A stretch of DNA of 64,000 bases from Plebeiibacterium marinum (GTDB lineage Bacteria; Bacteroidota; Bacteroidia; Bacteroidales; Marinilabiliaceae). Location: positions 47,638 to 111,637 of the forward strand of contig NZ_JAPDPI010000015.1 of NCBI RefSeq assembly GCF_026013615.1, read 5' to 3'. This document shows positions 16,154-25,029 of this stretch, piece by piece (within the stretch, counting starts at the first letter, position 1; every line of letters starts with the position of its first letter). Made by a program: the position numbers and the translations under genes. The notes under the pieces were generated by a model that was given only the letters and a program-made list of their open reading frames with translations, did not search any database and was not told the origin of the DNA.

Positions 16154-16975
16154 TTAAATTTTTGGTTTTAGTTTTTTTACTTTCTTCTTTTTCTTGAATT
16201 TATCTTCCTCCTTATATGCTGAAGCATTTGATGAGCTTGTACTCAACGATAAGTTTGAAGTTAGTTGTTCAACCTGATGTGATATACTCTTGTCAACAGA
16301 TTGAGAACGCATGTTATCTAGATCATCAAAATAGGCTTCCTTTTCTTCCAAAGATGCGTATTTCCAGACTTGATCTGTTTTAAGCTTACTTTCTACTCTG
16401 TGATAATTAAATATTTTGTCAAATGCTTTTTCACTTTCAAGGTAGAAATCAACTCTTTTAAATCTGGATTTATCATTTGTATTAGGGGAGAGGGCTATTT
16501 TTTGTTCTTTATCACGAGCAGAAACAATTATATGCACATGCATGTTGTTCCCATTGTTATATTCTCCATTTCTTTCATATTCTAACTTGCCAGCCCAAAC
16601 CAGATTGTCAATCCCTAACTTTTTGCCATCTTTTAAGTTAAAACTTGCGGCGTATTGTTGCATTACCTCACAAGCATATTGCTTAAATTTTAGTGGACTA
16701 TGGTTTATGTGTTTTAATTCATGTTCGTCCGGAGCAATAACTAATGAATGAAACTTGGTTCTGTTTTTAGCATTCCGTTTAGTGTTATTATCAATCATGC
16801 TTATAACTGCATTGGAGCTTAATTCATCATCTATATGATTGAAAAACATTTCTCGTTTGTCTAATGGGTGCTTTTCATTTTCTTTACTTAGGTAGTCAGC
16901 CAGAGATTTACAGGAACCCGTATTTGAATAAGTCGTTTTTCCATGAATGGAAGGATTAATTATCTTTATGTACAT
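16154..16975 (-). CDS. BtgB/DUF5712-like HUH relaxase
   Basis: The ATG at 16975 (MYIKIINPSIHGK) is preferred to an upstream in-frame ATG; it overlaps the end of the previous gene by 20 bases. The protein is 273 residues. The N-terminus and GSCKSLADYLSKE match the DUF5712 family of Bacteroides mobilization proteins. NNMHVHIIVS (near residue 150) supplies the His-x-His metal site of HUH relaxases. The C-terminus is Ser-rich and ends in a Lys-rich tail. It should nick oriT and pilot DNA during mobilization by a helper conjugation system; no type IV secretion genes are in the window. Confidence 0.75.
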   Translation of the reverse strand: MYIKIINPSIHGKTTYSNTGSCKSLADYLSKENEKHPLDKREMFFNHIDDELSSNAVISMIDNNTKRNAKNRTKFHSLVIAPDEHELKHINHSPLKFKQYACEVMQQYAASFNLKDGKKLGIDNLVWAGKLEYERNGEYNNGNNMHVHIIVSARDKEQKIALSPNTNDKSRFKRVDFYLESEKAFDKIFNYHRVESKLKTDQVWKYASLEEKEAYFDDLDNMRSQSVDKSISHQVEQLTSNLSLSTSSSNASAYKEEDKFKKKKKVKKLKPKI

Positions 16976-17606
16976 TTTCTTTCTGTTTAGTATCATTTGA
17001 TTTTCGAGCCTGTTCGAGTTTTTTGTCAAAAGGGGCTAATATCTTTATTCCCTTATGGACTTTTTCAATTTTAGTGCAGTGTTCTCTTAAAGCTTTGTAG
17101 TTTTTAGAATTCTCTCTGTTGGCATCTTCTAACCATTGAAAAGATAAATTGATGGCAAAAAATAAACCTATTAAGACAACTAATACTTTTGAAATCTTTT
17201 TTAAATGATTGAACAGCTCAATTCTACTTTCTATCTTTTCGTGTAATAAAGATTCATAGTGTTGTAAAGATTTATTGGTAGTATTTTCTATAGTTGCAAT
17301 ACTATCTTTAAATAATTGCTCATTTTCGGTCCTAGTTGAAACATCTTTTAGTCTTTTAGAAAGGATTAATAGATCTTCAGAAATCCCTCGTAGATGTGTT
17401 TTTTCTTGTTGCTTCATCCATCCTCTAAAAGTTGAATCAAGACTCTGTATTTGGTTAAATACATTTTGTTTGACCTCTTTTAATGTTCCTTTTTTTAAGG
17501 CTGAATTAATCAGTAATTCAGCTCCTTCTGTAATGCCCTTTTTTTCTCTTGAACATAGTTTTTTAAATGCATCATGTATTTCCGGGGATACTCTTATAAT
17601 TTTCAT
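16956..17606 (-). CDS. BtgA/BfmA-like mobilization accessory protein
   Basis: The 216-residue protein opens with an RHH-like DNA-binding segment (IIRVSPEIHDAFKKLCSREK, about 3-22), continues with a helical region and has one membrane-like segment (VLVVLIGLFFAINLSF, about 140-155) before a basic tail. This layout and its position before a DUF5712 relaxase fit the BtgA/BfmA family, which binds oriT and aids relaxosome formation. A multi-hairpin sequence lies directly upstream of its start. Confidence 0.65.
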   Translation of the reverse strand: MKIIRVSPEIHDAFKKLCSREKKGITEGAELLINSALKKGTLKEVKQNVFNQIQSLDSTFRGWMKQQEKTHLRGISEDLLILSKRLKDVSTRTENEQLFKDSIATIENTTNKSLQHYESLLHEKIESRIELFNHLKKISKVLVVLIGLFFAINLSFQWLEDANRENSKNYKALREHCTKIEKVHKGIKILAPFDKKLEQARKSNDTKQKENVHKDN

Positions 17607-17625
17607 AATATATGAAGCGTTATGT

Positions 17626-17747
17626 ATAAGGGTGTAGCAAGAGGGAATGTAACAGCGTTACATTCAGTTTCTGAAAACAGTGTTTTCAGGGCATAATAGA
17701 TGTTACATTATTAATTTTAATGTAACATCTATTGCTACACCCCTTAT
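17626..17747. repeat. Cloverleaf inverted-repeat array, candidate oriT
   Basis: Four nested pairings occupy 122 bases. An outer stem joins 17626-17639 to 17733-17747 (ATAAGGG-TGTAGCA against its complement, one base bulged). Inside are three hairpins: GAATGTAAC 17645-17653 with 17657-17665; CTGAAAAC 17671-17678 with 17682-17689; and a perfect 16-bp stem, 17695-17710 with 17718-17733. The first and third share the GTTACATT/AATGTAAC core. It lies directly upstream of the mobilization genes, the usual place for oriT in Bacteroidota elements. An attenuator or replication origin is an alternative. Confidence 0.6.
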
Positions 17748-17765
17748 TTTAGTTAAAACTTAGTG

Positions 17766-18287
17766 TTATTTTCTTCCTAATTTCTTTTGTAATGCTATGA
17801 CGCTTGGTAGTTTGTCAATATTTCTTGCTATGAAGAATAACCTGTCATTTAATGTTGTTATTTCTTTTTTAGATTCCAATAAGGCAGATTTTCTAGTTTC
17901 ATGTTTTCTTATTGCGTCAAAAACATATTCACTAGAAAGAGATTGATAGAAACTACCATTTTCAGCTTTTGATATTGAAATAATAATAAGTGCAAATTCA
18001 TCAATCTTAAGATTTCCATGATCCTTTAAGATTATTAATGAAATATAGTTAATAGCATCTTTGGACAAGCATCGTTTAATATTAACCATTTGATTAGCCA
18101 AATTTAGCCAGCTTCCAATTAATGCAATTGCAATCTCATATGAAAAATGGATAGTGATTTCATTTAGAGTTGGATTTTTTGAATTGGAGGCATCAATTGG
18201 ATGTTTGTATCGCCAAAGGTGTTTGATTGAATTATTTGGGCTAAAATCACTAATTGAGGATATGTTAATTTGGTTAGTGCTACTCAT
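17766..18287 (-). CDS. Hypothetical protein of the replication/mobilization backbone
   Basis: I do not recognise this 173-residue protein. It overlaps the end of the Rep-like gene by 8 bases and is therefore translationally coupled to it. It is mostly helical with no Cys motifs, signal peptide or membrane segment. Its codon use and AT content match the neighbours. Position suggests a role in replication or in regulating the mob genes; nothing in the sequence proves it. Confidence 0.6.
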   Translation of the reverse strand: MSSTNQINISSISDFSPNNSIKHLWRYKHPIDASNSKNPTLNEITIHFSYEIAIALIGSWLNLANQMVNIKRCLSKDAINYISLIILKDHGNLKIDEFALIIISISKAENGSFYQSLSSEYVFDAIRKHETRKSALLESKKEITTLNDRLFFIARNIDKLPSVIALQKKLGRK

Positions 18288-18864
18288 TGTTTTTGTCGAT
18301 TAGTTGATTTATAAAATTAAATTCTTGGCTATTAACAGGATATAAGTCTCTTAATTCGTTAAAATGAGATTGTTCTAATAATTGATTTAAAAAAAAATCA
18401 TTTTCTAAATGTTTAAAAAGTTTATTTTCTTTTATGTGTTTTATAATGTCTTTATTGTTTTTAATACAGGGCACTGCTGAGTCTTTGGAAAGATTATGCT
18501 TGTTGTTTGCTTTGGATGTGTCAAGCTCTTGCTTCGAAAGTGCCTCGTCGAATTTGCCCCAGCATATTTCAATAACATTTTTTGTATATTGGTTAATGCA
18601 CTTCTCCAATATTATAATAAAACCGAGTTCTTCAATTTCTAAAAGTGTTTTGTTATATGTTTTAGAATTTGAGAAACCTGCAACAGACATGGCTGATTCT
18701 GTATATAACGTGAAACTAGATTGCCACATTTTGCTATTCGATAATTCAATTATATACCAAATCAAAGCCATGTGTTGATGTTTTATTTTAGGATTTTGAC
18801 CAGATATTCGCATAACGGATTTTGTCAGTTGGAATAAATCCACTGATTTTGTACTTTTGTTCAT
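18280..18864 (-). CDS. Winged-helix Rep-like/replisome-organizer-like protein
   Basis: The 194-residue product has an N-terminal winged-helix-like region (HQHMALIWYIIELSN, then SAMSVAGFSNSKTYNKTL and LEIEELGFIII, about residues 30-85). It resembles the N-terminal domains of phage replisome organizers and Rep proteins carried by Bacteroidota mobilizable elements. The C-terminal part is Lys/Asn-rich and low in complexity. It follows the Xis-like HTH gene and overlaps the next gene. A transcriptional role is an alternative. Confidence 0.5.
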   Translation of the reverse strand: MNKSTKSVDLFQLTKSVMRISGQNPKIKHQHMALIWYIIELSNSKMWQSSFTLYTESAMSVAGFSNSKTYNKTLLEIEELGFIIILEKCINQYTKNVIEICWGKFDEALSKQELDTSKANNKHNLSKDSAVPCIKNNKDIIKHIKENKLFKHLENDFFLNQLLEQSHFNELRDLYPVNSQEFNFINQLIDKNNE

Positions 18865-18926
18865 ATTATTTCAAGAAAAAGAGTTAATGAATTGGCGTCC
18901 TGCAAGGCGCCTTTTTTTTATGCACC

Positions 18927-19217
18927 TTATTTTCTGTTACGCAATAAGAAGTTGCTTGCTTCTTGATCCAAGTCGCTTTCTGTTAGTATCCTGTTGGTTT
19001 CCAGAAGCCAACGGTCAATTTCGTCCTTATCAAAGAATAGTTTGCCACCGCCTGGTTTGCTGTATGGTATTGAGTATGAACTAGTTAGTTTATATAAATA
19101 CGATGGTTTAAAGCCGGTGTACTCAACAACTTCGTTAAATGTAAGAGACTTTTTCTGACTCAATAGTAGCTTTTCGATTTTCGTCAATCGATCATTTATA
19201 CATTCGTAATGATTCAT
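18927..19217 (-). CDS. Excisionase-like helix-turn-helix protein
   Basis: The 96-residue protein has the HTH_17/Xis pattern: LTFNEVVEYTGFKPSYLYKL, then a wing (IPYSKPGGGKLFF) and D-x-I-x-R-W (about residues 24-72). Such proteins in Bacteroidota integrative elements act as excisionases or regulators of excision. It lies between the integrase block and the Rep-like gene, and a perfect 16-bp palindrome sits 28 bp upstream of its start, fitting autoregulation. Confidence 0.75.
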   Translation of the reverse strand: MNHYECINDRLTKIEKLLLSQKKSLTFNEVVEYTGFKPSYLYKLTSSYSIPYSKPGGGKLFFDKDEIDRWLLETNRILTESDLDQEASNFLLRNRK

Positions 19218-19244
19218 TTTATTCTAAATTTAAAATTAAACTTT

Positions 19245-19260
19245 AATACTGGCCAGTATT
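19245..19260. promoter_or_regulatory. 16-bp perfect palindrome, candidate operator
   Basis: AATACTGGCCAGTATT is a perfect palindrome 28 bp upstream of the Xis-like HTH gene, in an otherwise AT-rich region. Position suggests an operator for that protein. Confidence 0.55.
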
Positions 19261-19416
19261 TTTTAATTTAGATCTGAAACGAAAGTATAGAAGTCAAAAG
19301 AAAGAATAAGGTCACAAATAAATTGTGAAAAAATATTTAGTTAAGGTATTTATTATTAGTGTGTTTTGGATCTAGTGAAATTAAATAGTATGTCACAATT
19401 ATTAAAAGGTGACATG

Positions 19417-20226
19417 TTATTTTTGCTTATTAACATATGGTAGTTTAGAAAGATCTAGGTCAAATTCATAGAATTTAAGGTCATTTTTTATTTTTAAGAG
19501 CAAATTATGTTCTATGTATTTAAAGGTTCTACTTTTTGCCTTTTTCATATTTTTTATGCTATCACCATCAAACGTAAATCGCGTATGAAGTACTTCGTTT
19601 GTGTTTCTATTTACAAAACAATTTCTCTGACCTATTGTGTAAAATATATAAAATAAATCTTTGCTTTCTATTTTATAGTTTATACCTCTAGTTTTAATTG
19701 TAATTTTTTCAGATGGAATATCAAATATAGTTTTTGATTCAGGATCGATTAAACCTTTTAATTGAGTAATCGAATAATTTTTAAATAATTTAAGATCTTG
19801 AATAAAGTATCTTAAAAGGTTTAGAAAATCTTTCTTTGCTTGTTCGTTTTTAAGTTTGAGATATTTTATATTCAAATCAATATTTTTATTCACATTTTTA
19901 TTTAAAATCAAGTCAACCCTTGGAGACCATATTACAATTGAAATTATACAAATAATAATAAAAACAATTGATTGAGATATTTGGGATAATTGGATAATTG
20001 TGCTCTCGTTATCTAAAGGTTGATTTATATCCTTATAAGAAATATATAATAGAAGTGATATTAGGGAAAGAAGAGTAATTCTAGGTAGCTCAACTTTAGT
20101 GTTAAATAAAACCTTTTCATTCAATATTTTATTCCATAATTTTCCGAAGTAAATTGTTGAAATTTTGTAAAAATTATAAATGATAGAAATTATAAATATT
20201 GTGATAGTAATAGTATTTAAACTCAT
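19417..20226 (-). CDS. Membrane protein of unknown function between xis-like gene and integrase
   Basis: The 269-residue protein has membrane segments near residues 5-25, 50-65 and 85-105 and a soluble, basic C-terminal domain of ~160 residues. No family is recognised. It follows the integrase by 4 bp and so may be co-transcribed with it. The position resembles that of cargo genes next to integrases. Base composition is even more AT-rich than that of the flanking genes, which suggests separate acquisition. Confidence 0.65.
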   Translation of the reverse strand: MSLNTITITIFIISIIYNFYKISTIYFGKLWNKILNEKVLFNTKVELPRITLLSLISLLLYISYKDINQPLDNESTIIQLSQISQSIVFIIICIISIVIWSPRVDLILNKNVNKNIDLNIKYLKLKNEQAKKDFLNLLRYFIQDLKLFKNYSITQLKGLIDPESKTIFDIPSEKITIKTRGINYKIESKDLFYIFYTIGQRNCFVNRNTNEVLHTRFTFDGDSIKNMKKAKSRTFKYIEHNLLLKIKNDLKFYEFDLDLSKLPYVNKQK

Positions 20227-20230
20227 ATTG

Positions 20231-21358
20231 TTATAGGTTTATGATTGGAATAATATTGGCCGCCTCCTTTTGTTTTGCATCAACAATTCGGGCATAAATC
20301 TCTGTAGTGCGTAACTCTTTGTGGCCTAGGCGTTTAGATACTATATATATGTCGGCACCGTTAGTTAGCATCAATACGGCATTGGTGTGACGACTTGAAT
20401 GAAAAGTAAATTCTTTATATATCCCAGCGTTATATGCCCATTTCATTAAAATGTTGGTAGTCTGAGCTGTATATTTTAGATCAGGAATAACTAATTCATC
20501 CGGAGTACCTCTTTCACCAAGTAAATCTCTTGCATTTTGATTGATGTATAAATACTCAAGTCCATCTGTTTTCTTTTGAGTAAATACGATGCGTAATTCA
20601 TCCTCGTTTTCACGAACTTCTTTCCATGTAAGTTTTTCTATGTCTGAATATCTTAATCCAGTTAGGCAAGCAAATAAAAAAGCAGTTTTAATGCTTGGGA
20701 TTCTACATTCAGCTTTTGCTAGTTTTTGAACTTCGCTATGAGTGAGGTAGGGGCGTTCGACTTCTGCTTTTGGAAAACCCTTTACTCTTTTTCCTGGATT
20801 TTCGAAAATTATTCTGTCATCAAAAGCTTGGTTTAATGCAGCTTTTACTTTTGCAAAATATGTTAGTTTTGTATTAGGAGATAACTTTTTTCCTTGTGGT
20901 GTTGTCGCACTCTTATCAAGATAGTCCTTAAATTCTTTAACTTTTTCTACGGTAAAGTCTGTAAAAGTTAATTTTTCACCAAAAAAGTCGGTAAAGTGTT
21001 TATATGCACTATCCCAATTGCCATAATTTCCTTGGCTATCGAATCGCTCATCTGTAAGTTTTCTGAAATACTCTACGAAATTTGCATTAACTATGATATG
21101 ATTCTGGAAACCATATTTACCAGAGTCGTATTCTGCTTGTTTTTTAGTCCTGATTTTTTCAGCTAAATCCTGATTTGTTTTGTTGTCTTGCTTTTGTTTG
21201 GGAGTTTTGGGTTTATCGTATAGATACAATTCAAGATTCTCAAATTCTCGATCATGTTTTATCTTACCATTTGAATCTTTTGTATACCCTTTATAGTATT
21301 CCAGGAACAAACTCCTTCGACCATCTTTTAGTTTACGCGATCTTAAATTTATTTTCAT
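20231..21358 (-). CDS. int: Tyrosine recombinase (integrase) of the island
   Basis: The ATG at 21358 (MKINLRSRKLKDGRRSLFLEYY) gives 375 residues and starts in the N-terminal arm-binding domain; an in-frame ATG 63 bases upstream is less likely. A SAM-like core-binding domain covers about residues 90-200. The catalytic residues are visible: Arg in TGLRYSD, HSSRH (His-x-x-Arg), GHKELRTTEIYARI with the nucleophilic Tyr. This is the Bacteroidota conjugative-transposon/NBU type. It is the gene closest to mnmE, whose 3' end is presumably its attachment site. Confidence 0.9.
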   Translation of the reverse strand: MKINLRSRKLKDGRRSLFLEYYKGYTKDSNGKIKHDREFENLELYLYDKPKTPKQKQDNKTNQDLAEKIRTKKQAEYDSGKYGFQNHIIVNANFVEYFRKLTDERFDSQGNYGNWDSAYKHFTDFFGEKLTFTDFTVEKVKEFKDYLDKSATTPQGKKLSPNTKLTYFAKVKAALNQAFDDRIIFENPGKRVKGFPKAEVERPYLTHSEVQKLAKAECRIPSIKTAFLFACLTGLRYSDIEKLTWKEVRENEDELRIVFTQKKTDGLEYLYINQNARDLLGERGTPDELVIPDLKYTAQTTNILMKWAYNAGIYKEFTFHSSRHTNAVLMLTNGADIYIVSKRLGHKELRTTEIYARIVDAKQKEAANIIPIINL

Positions 21359-21565
21359 CTTTTTACAACTTTTGGTGAGGAATTGTAAAAATAAAGTAAA
21401 TAAATGTAAAATAAAATACAATTGAAGTAAAATGTCTTAGCCATTAATATACGACTGTATTTTATTGTGTCGTGTGTTAAGAGGTTGTAAATCAGTAGTT
21501 ATTTGACTTTGTTGTGACTTTAGTTTACTTTGTTTGACCTATGTGAAAAATGAAAAACTCAATCG

Positions 21566-21583
21566 TTACTTTCCGATACAAAA
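21566..21583 (-). other. Candidate attachment site at the 3' end of mnmE
   Basis: On the coding strand the last 18 bases of mnmE read TTTTGTATCGGAAAGTAA, encoding the invariant FCIGK end and the stop. This is the position used by SGI1-type islands in Enterobacteria, and the sequence is similar because the protein motif is conserved. The adjacent integrase makes it the likely attachment site. No second copy was found within the window. Confidence 0.55.
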
Positions 21584-22981
21584 GTTCTTAAAGATATTGC
21601 CTAAAACTTCATCAGTTTGGATTTCACCGCCTGTAATGTGTCCTAAATAAATCAACACTTCCCTGATATCTTGCGCTAGAAAATCGCCTGAAATACCATC
21701 TTGCAATCCTGTTACAACTCTAATAATTGACTCATGGGATTGTTTTAAAGCTTCATAATGCCTGGCATTAGTTACAATAACTTCATCATTATCCACAGCT
21801 TGTATGTTGATGGTTTTTATTAATTCATGTTGTAATTGTTCAATTCCTACTTGTTTTTTAGCTGATAAGGTGACAATTGCATCGGATCCAGAAAGCTCTT
21901 TAAATTTATTTTGATCAAATCGGGTATCTATTTCATCATCATTTAACAGGTCTATTTTATTAATGGCAACAATTAACTGCTGATCCTCTTTCATTTTGTT
22001 TTTAACAGCAGAAATAGCTTCATGAATTTTCTCAATCGGATCATTGATATCAAGCATAAGAATTACAATAGAGGCTGATTCTATTTTACTAAAAGTACGG
22101 TCAATACCTATTGTTTCAATGGCGTCTTCAGTTTTTCTGATTCCTGCAGTATCAATAAATCGGAAAGTGATTCCTTGAATATTTAAAGTATCTTCAATAA
22201 CATCACGGGTTGTGCCATGAATGTCAGAAACAATAGCTCTGTCTTCCTGTAAAATAGTATTAAGCAGTGTAGACTTCCCTGCATTTGTATGACCTACAAT
22301 TGCTACAGGGATACCATTTTTAATAGCATTACCTAAAGAGAAAGAGTTAATTAACTTAGAAAGTAATTGTTCTATTTCATTTACCAATTCTACTAATTGT
22401 GAACGATCTGCAAACTCAACATCTTCCTCGCTAAAGTCAAGTTCCAATTCAATTAATGAGATAAAATTAAGCAGTCTTTCCCTCAAATGAATTAATTCAG
22501 TCGAAAATCCACCCTTCATTTGTTTAAGAGCAACCTTACGTGCCGCTTCAGATTGAGATGCTATTAAATCAGCAACAGCTTCTGCCTGCGACAGATCCAT
22601 TTTACCATTAAGAAAGGCACGTTGCGTAAATTCACCAGGTCCTGCTAATTTGGCACCATTTTTAATAAATAACTCCAACACTTTTTGTTGAATATAAGGT
22701 GCACCATGACAAGATACTTCAACAGTATTTTCACCGGTAAATGAATTTGGTGCCTTAAAGATACTTACCAGAACTTCATCCAGTTCTTTTTCATTGTCTA
22801 TTAATGAACCAAAGTGTACTGTATTGGCTGATTGATCAATTAATTTTTTTCCGGATTTAACTGATTTAAAAACATTGTCGCAAATAACAATGCTATCCGG
22901 ACCAGTTAATCTGATAACAGCAATAGCTCCAGCTCCCTGTGCAGTTGAAATAGCAACGATAGTATCTTCTAAATTTATCAT
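21566..22981 (-). CDS. mnmE: tRNA uridine-5-carboxymethylaminomethyl GTPase MnmE
   Basis: With MnmG this enzyme makes the cmnm5 modification of wobble uridine in tRNAs. The start at 22981 (MINLEDTIVAISTAQG) fits the family better than an in-frame ATG 30 bases upstream, giving 471 residues. The N-terminal tetrahydrofolate-binding domain is followed by the G domain with GHTNAGKST, DTAGIRKTED and NKID motifs, and the protein ends FCIGK with the conserved C-terminal Cys. It is intact despite the island next to its 3' end; the island must have restored the last codons. Confidence 0.95.
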   Translation of the reverse strand: MINLEDTIVAISTAQGAGAIAVIRLTGPDSIVICDNVFKSVKSGKKLIDQSANTVHFGSLIDNEKELDEVLVSIFKAPNSFTGENTVEVSCHGAPYIQQKVLELFIKNGAKLAGPGEFTQRAFLNGKMDLSQAEAVADLIASQSEAARKVALKQMKGGFSTELIHLRERLLNFISLIELELDFSEEDVEFADRSQLVELVNEIEQLLSKLINSFSLGNAIKNGIPVAIVGHTNAGKSTLLNTILQEDRAIVSDIHGTTRDVIEDTLNIQGITFRFIDTAGIRKTEDAIETIGIDRTFSKIESASIVILMLDINDPIEKIHEAISAVKNKMKEDQQLIVAINKIDLLNDDEIDTRFDQNKFKELSGSDAIVTLSAKKQVGIEQLQHELIKTINIQAVDNDEVIVTNARHYEALKQSHESIIRVVTGLQDGISGDFLAQDIREVLIYLGHITGGEIQTDEVLGNIFKNFCIGK

Positions 22982-23042
22982 AGATTCAAAATTTGTCACA
23001 AAAATAAACAAAGCGTTCCATAGTTAATCCTATGTTGAAAAA

Positions 23043-23072
23043 AAAGCAAGACCTTTTTTAAAATCTTGCTTT
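23043..23072 (-). terminator. Terminator of the chemoreceptor gene
   Basis: AAAGCAAGA (23043-23051) pairs with TCTTGCTTT (23064-23072). On the minus strand it is followed by a T run, so it ends the leftward chemoreceptor transcript before mnmE. Confidence 0.7.
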
Positions 23073-23094
23073 ATACTTTTCTTTTTTCATCATC

Positions 23095-24786
23095 CTAAAA
23101 AGAAATATACTCTTCTTTGCTTGTTTTCTTTTCTGGGGATTTATAACCAGATTTGGAGGAGGGTACAATGCTTGGTAATTTCATGTCTGAAAGTTTTTTG
23201 TTAATGTCTTTAAGACTGTCTTTCTTTTGACTGTTCTGAGAATTCACGTTTGCTTTTTTTTTATGTTTCTGTTTCTTTTTTTTCTTTTTGGCACTATCCT
23301 CAATTATTACAGTTCCATCAACAGAAAAGAACTCAAGCATTTTTTGTAATACTTGTGATTCTTTCCTAAGTAACTCTGATTCTGCCGACATATCTTCAGA
23401 CATCATGGCAATACGTTGAGTATGCCCATTGAATTCAGACACAGCATTTGAAATTTGTGTAGCTTCACTTTGCTGTTCAATAGCTGAATCTGTTATCTTA
23501 TAAATATATTCGGTTGTTTGCTCACTTTCCTTTTGAATGCGCATCAAACTAGCCCCTGCAAGCGAGGAATATTCTTTACCTTCGGCAGATATAGAGTTCA
23601 TATCGCTTGATATTTCCTGGGCTTTTTCAGCTAATTCCCTGATTCCTTTTGCCACAACACCAAAACCTCGTCCATGTGAACCTGCTTTAGCTGCTTCAAT
23701 ACTTGCATTTAGTGCAAGTATATTGGTTTGCAAGGCTATTTCTTTAATATTTACAGATTTAGCAATTAGCTCATCCATTATTTTCATGGCATGTTTAGTT
23801 TGAATCATCTCTTGTTCTATTGTATGAGATGATTCTTTATTTATTGTTGCAATTTGTTGAGCATCATTAGCATTTTGAGTAATTAAAGAAGCCATTTCCT
23901 CCATAGCAGCAGATAGTTCTTCGGAAGACGATGCCTGTGACGCAGAATGTGTATTTAAACTAACTGCTTTTGTATTAAACCTGTCACTCGAGTTACGGAT
24001 GCTTTTAGCTGCGTGAGCCAACTTTACAACCATTTCCTTAATTATCCTGTTACTGGTTAAAATACTATGTGCCAACTGACCAATTTCATCTTTTTGAAGC
24101 ATTTCAAATTCATGATTTAACTCTCCTTTGGCCTGTTGGTCTGCAAATTTCACTAAATTGTGAATAGGGGAGGTGAATGATTTTGTTAAAAACCTTGATG
24201 TAACAATACTAACAACCAAAAGTATTAAAACCCCACAGAATAAAATTAAAGTAGAATTATAAGCCAGTACAATATTGTTATTTACTGCTATCTCAGCTTT
24301 TCTAAACAAAGCCTCTGAGAGTAGTTGTATTAATAAAATACCATTGTCCATTTGATCCGAAATCAGCAAATTACTTTCGTTGACAGGTTCGGCTTTTTGA
24401 GCTTTTGCTACAATGCCTGAAAATGAATCCAATTCAGAGGATAGAATGCTAAGTTGCCCATTCATAGAAGGATCATCTTTTAATTGCAACTTAATTTCCT
24501 CAAGAATGTTTTTTGTAAACTGAAGGTGTGTTAATCCATCATATAAGAACTGTTGATTTTTACTATAACCATAGCTCCTTAAATAAAATATAGCCTGCTG
24601 CCAATTGCGTTCCAGCTCGGCAACCATTTTTACTGTAGGTAGTTGTTCAACAGATACAGAACTTGCCGATTTTTCGATTTCGTTCATCCGAATTATGGCT
24701 AATGTTCCAAACAATACAAACATGGCAAGAAACGAAGAAAAGATAAAGGTTAGTTTTTGGGCAATCTTAAAATTTTTCCATTTCAT
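23095..24786 (-). CDS. Methyl-accepting chemotaxis protein
   Basis: The ATG at 24786 ([12 protein letters not shown]) gives 563 residues with a first membrane helix near 12-35, a helical sensor domain, a second membrane helix near 175-198 and a HAMP domain. The signalling domain has the highly conserved hairpin tip region ([18 protein letters not shown], then [13 protein letters not shown]). The C-terminal tail is unusual: a run of Lys ([12 protein letters not shown]) followed by Ser/Lys-rich sequence, with no CheR-binding pentapeptide at the end. It should sense through a periplasmic helical bundle; the ligand is unknown. Confidence 0.93.
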   Translation of the reverse strand: MKWKNFKIAQKLTFIFSSFLAMFVLFGTLAIIRMNEIEKSASSVSVEQLPTVKMVAELERNWQQAIFYLRSYGYSKNQQFLYDGLTHLQFTKNILEEIKLQLKDDPSMNGQLSILSSELDSFSGIVAKAQKAEPVNESNLLISDQMDNGILLIQLLSEALFRKAEIAVNNNIVLAYNSTLILFCGVLILLVVSIVTSRFLTKSFTSPIHNLVKFADQQAKGELNHEFEMLQKDEIGQLAHSILTSNRIIKEMVVKLAHAAKSIRNSSDRFNTKAVSLNTHSASQASSSEELSAAMEEMASLITQNANDAQQIATINKESSHTIEQEMIQTKHAMKIMDELIAKSVNIKEIALQTNILALNASIEAAKAGSHGRGFGVVAKGIRELAEKAQEISSDMNSISAEGKEYSSLAGASLMRIQKESEQTTEYIYKITDSAIEQQSEATQISNAVSEFNGHTQRIAMMSEDMSAESELLRKESQVLQKMLEFFSVDGTVIIEDSAKKKKKKQKHKKKANVNSQNSQKKDSLKDINKKLSDMKLPSIVPSSKSGYKSPEKKTSKEEYISF

Positions 24787-25029
24787 TTTAATCCCTTTTA
24801 GAGTTTTTGTGTGTAAGTGTAAATAAATGTTTCTCTGCGTGTGTGTGATTATCCTTTGCAAATATATTTTTGCAAACTGGTAAGTATGTTATGTAAATAT
24901 TATCCTGATGTTATCATATTGATTAAACATTTTTTTTACACACTGGTTAATTATCTACTAGTATATTGGGTTACTGTTGAAATTATTTTTAATTTGGAAA
25001 GTGTAAATATTTAGATAAACATATATCAC

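Larger units (their letters stand above)
1..21583. mobile_element. Right-hand part of an integrated mobilizable genomic island at mnmE
   Basis: The stretch from the left edge to the 3' end of mnmE holds a tyrosine integrase, an Xis-like HTH gene, a Rep-like gene, two mobilization genes, a ParA/RHH pair and accessory cargo (a defence-type operon, a UDG-like gene, a zinc-ribbon gene). The integrase is the gene nearest mnmE, as expected for an element inserted at that end. To the right the gene content becomes housekeeping at once. The left boundary is not visible, and I found no second copy of the mnmE tail by eye, so the extent is a lower limit. The defence operon could alternatively belong to a neighbouring island. 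Confidence 0.7.

Noticed and set aside
18889..18918. Rho-independent terminator between the Rep-like and Xis-like genes
   Set aside because: The GGCGCC hairpin has a T run only on the plus strand, where no gene is transcribed; its function is unclear.
18857..19084. 75-codon plus-strand frame opposite the Xis-like gene
   Set aside because: It is antisense to a well-supported HTH gene and has no features.
23537..23803. 88-codon plus-strand frame in the chemoreceptor
   Set aside because: Shadow of the signalling domain on the opposite strand.
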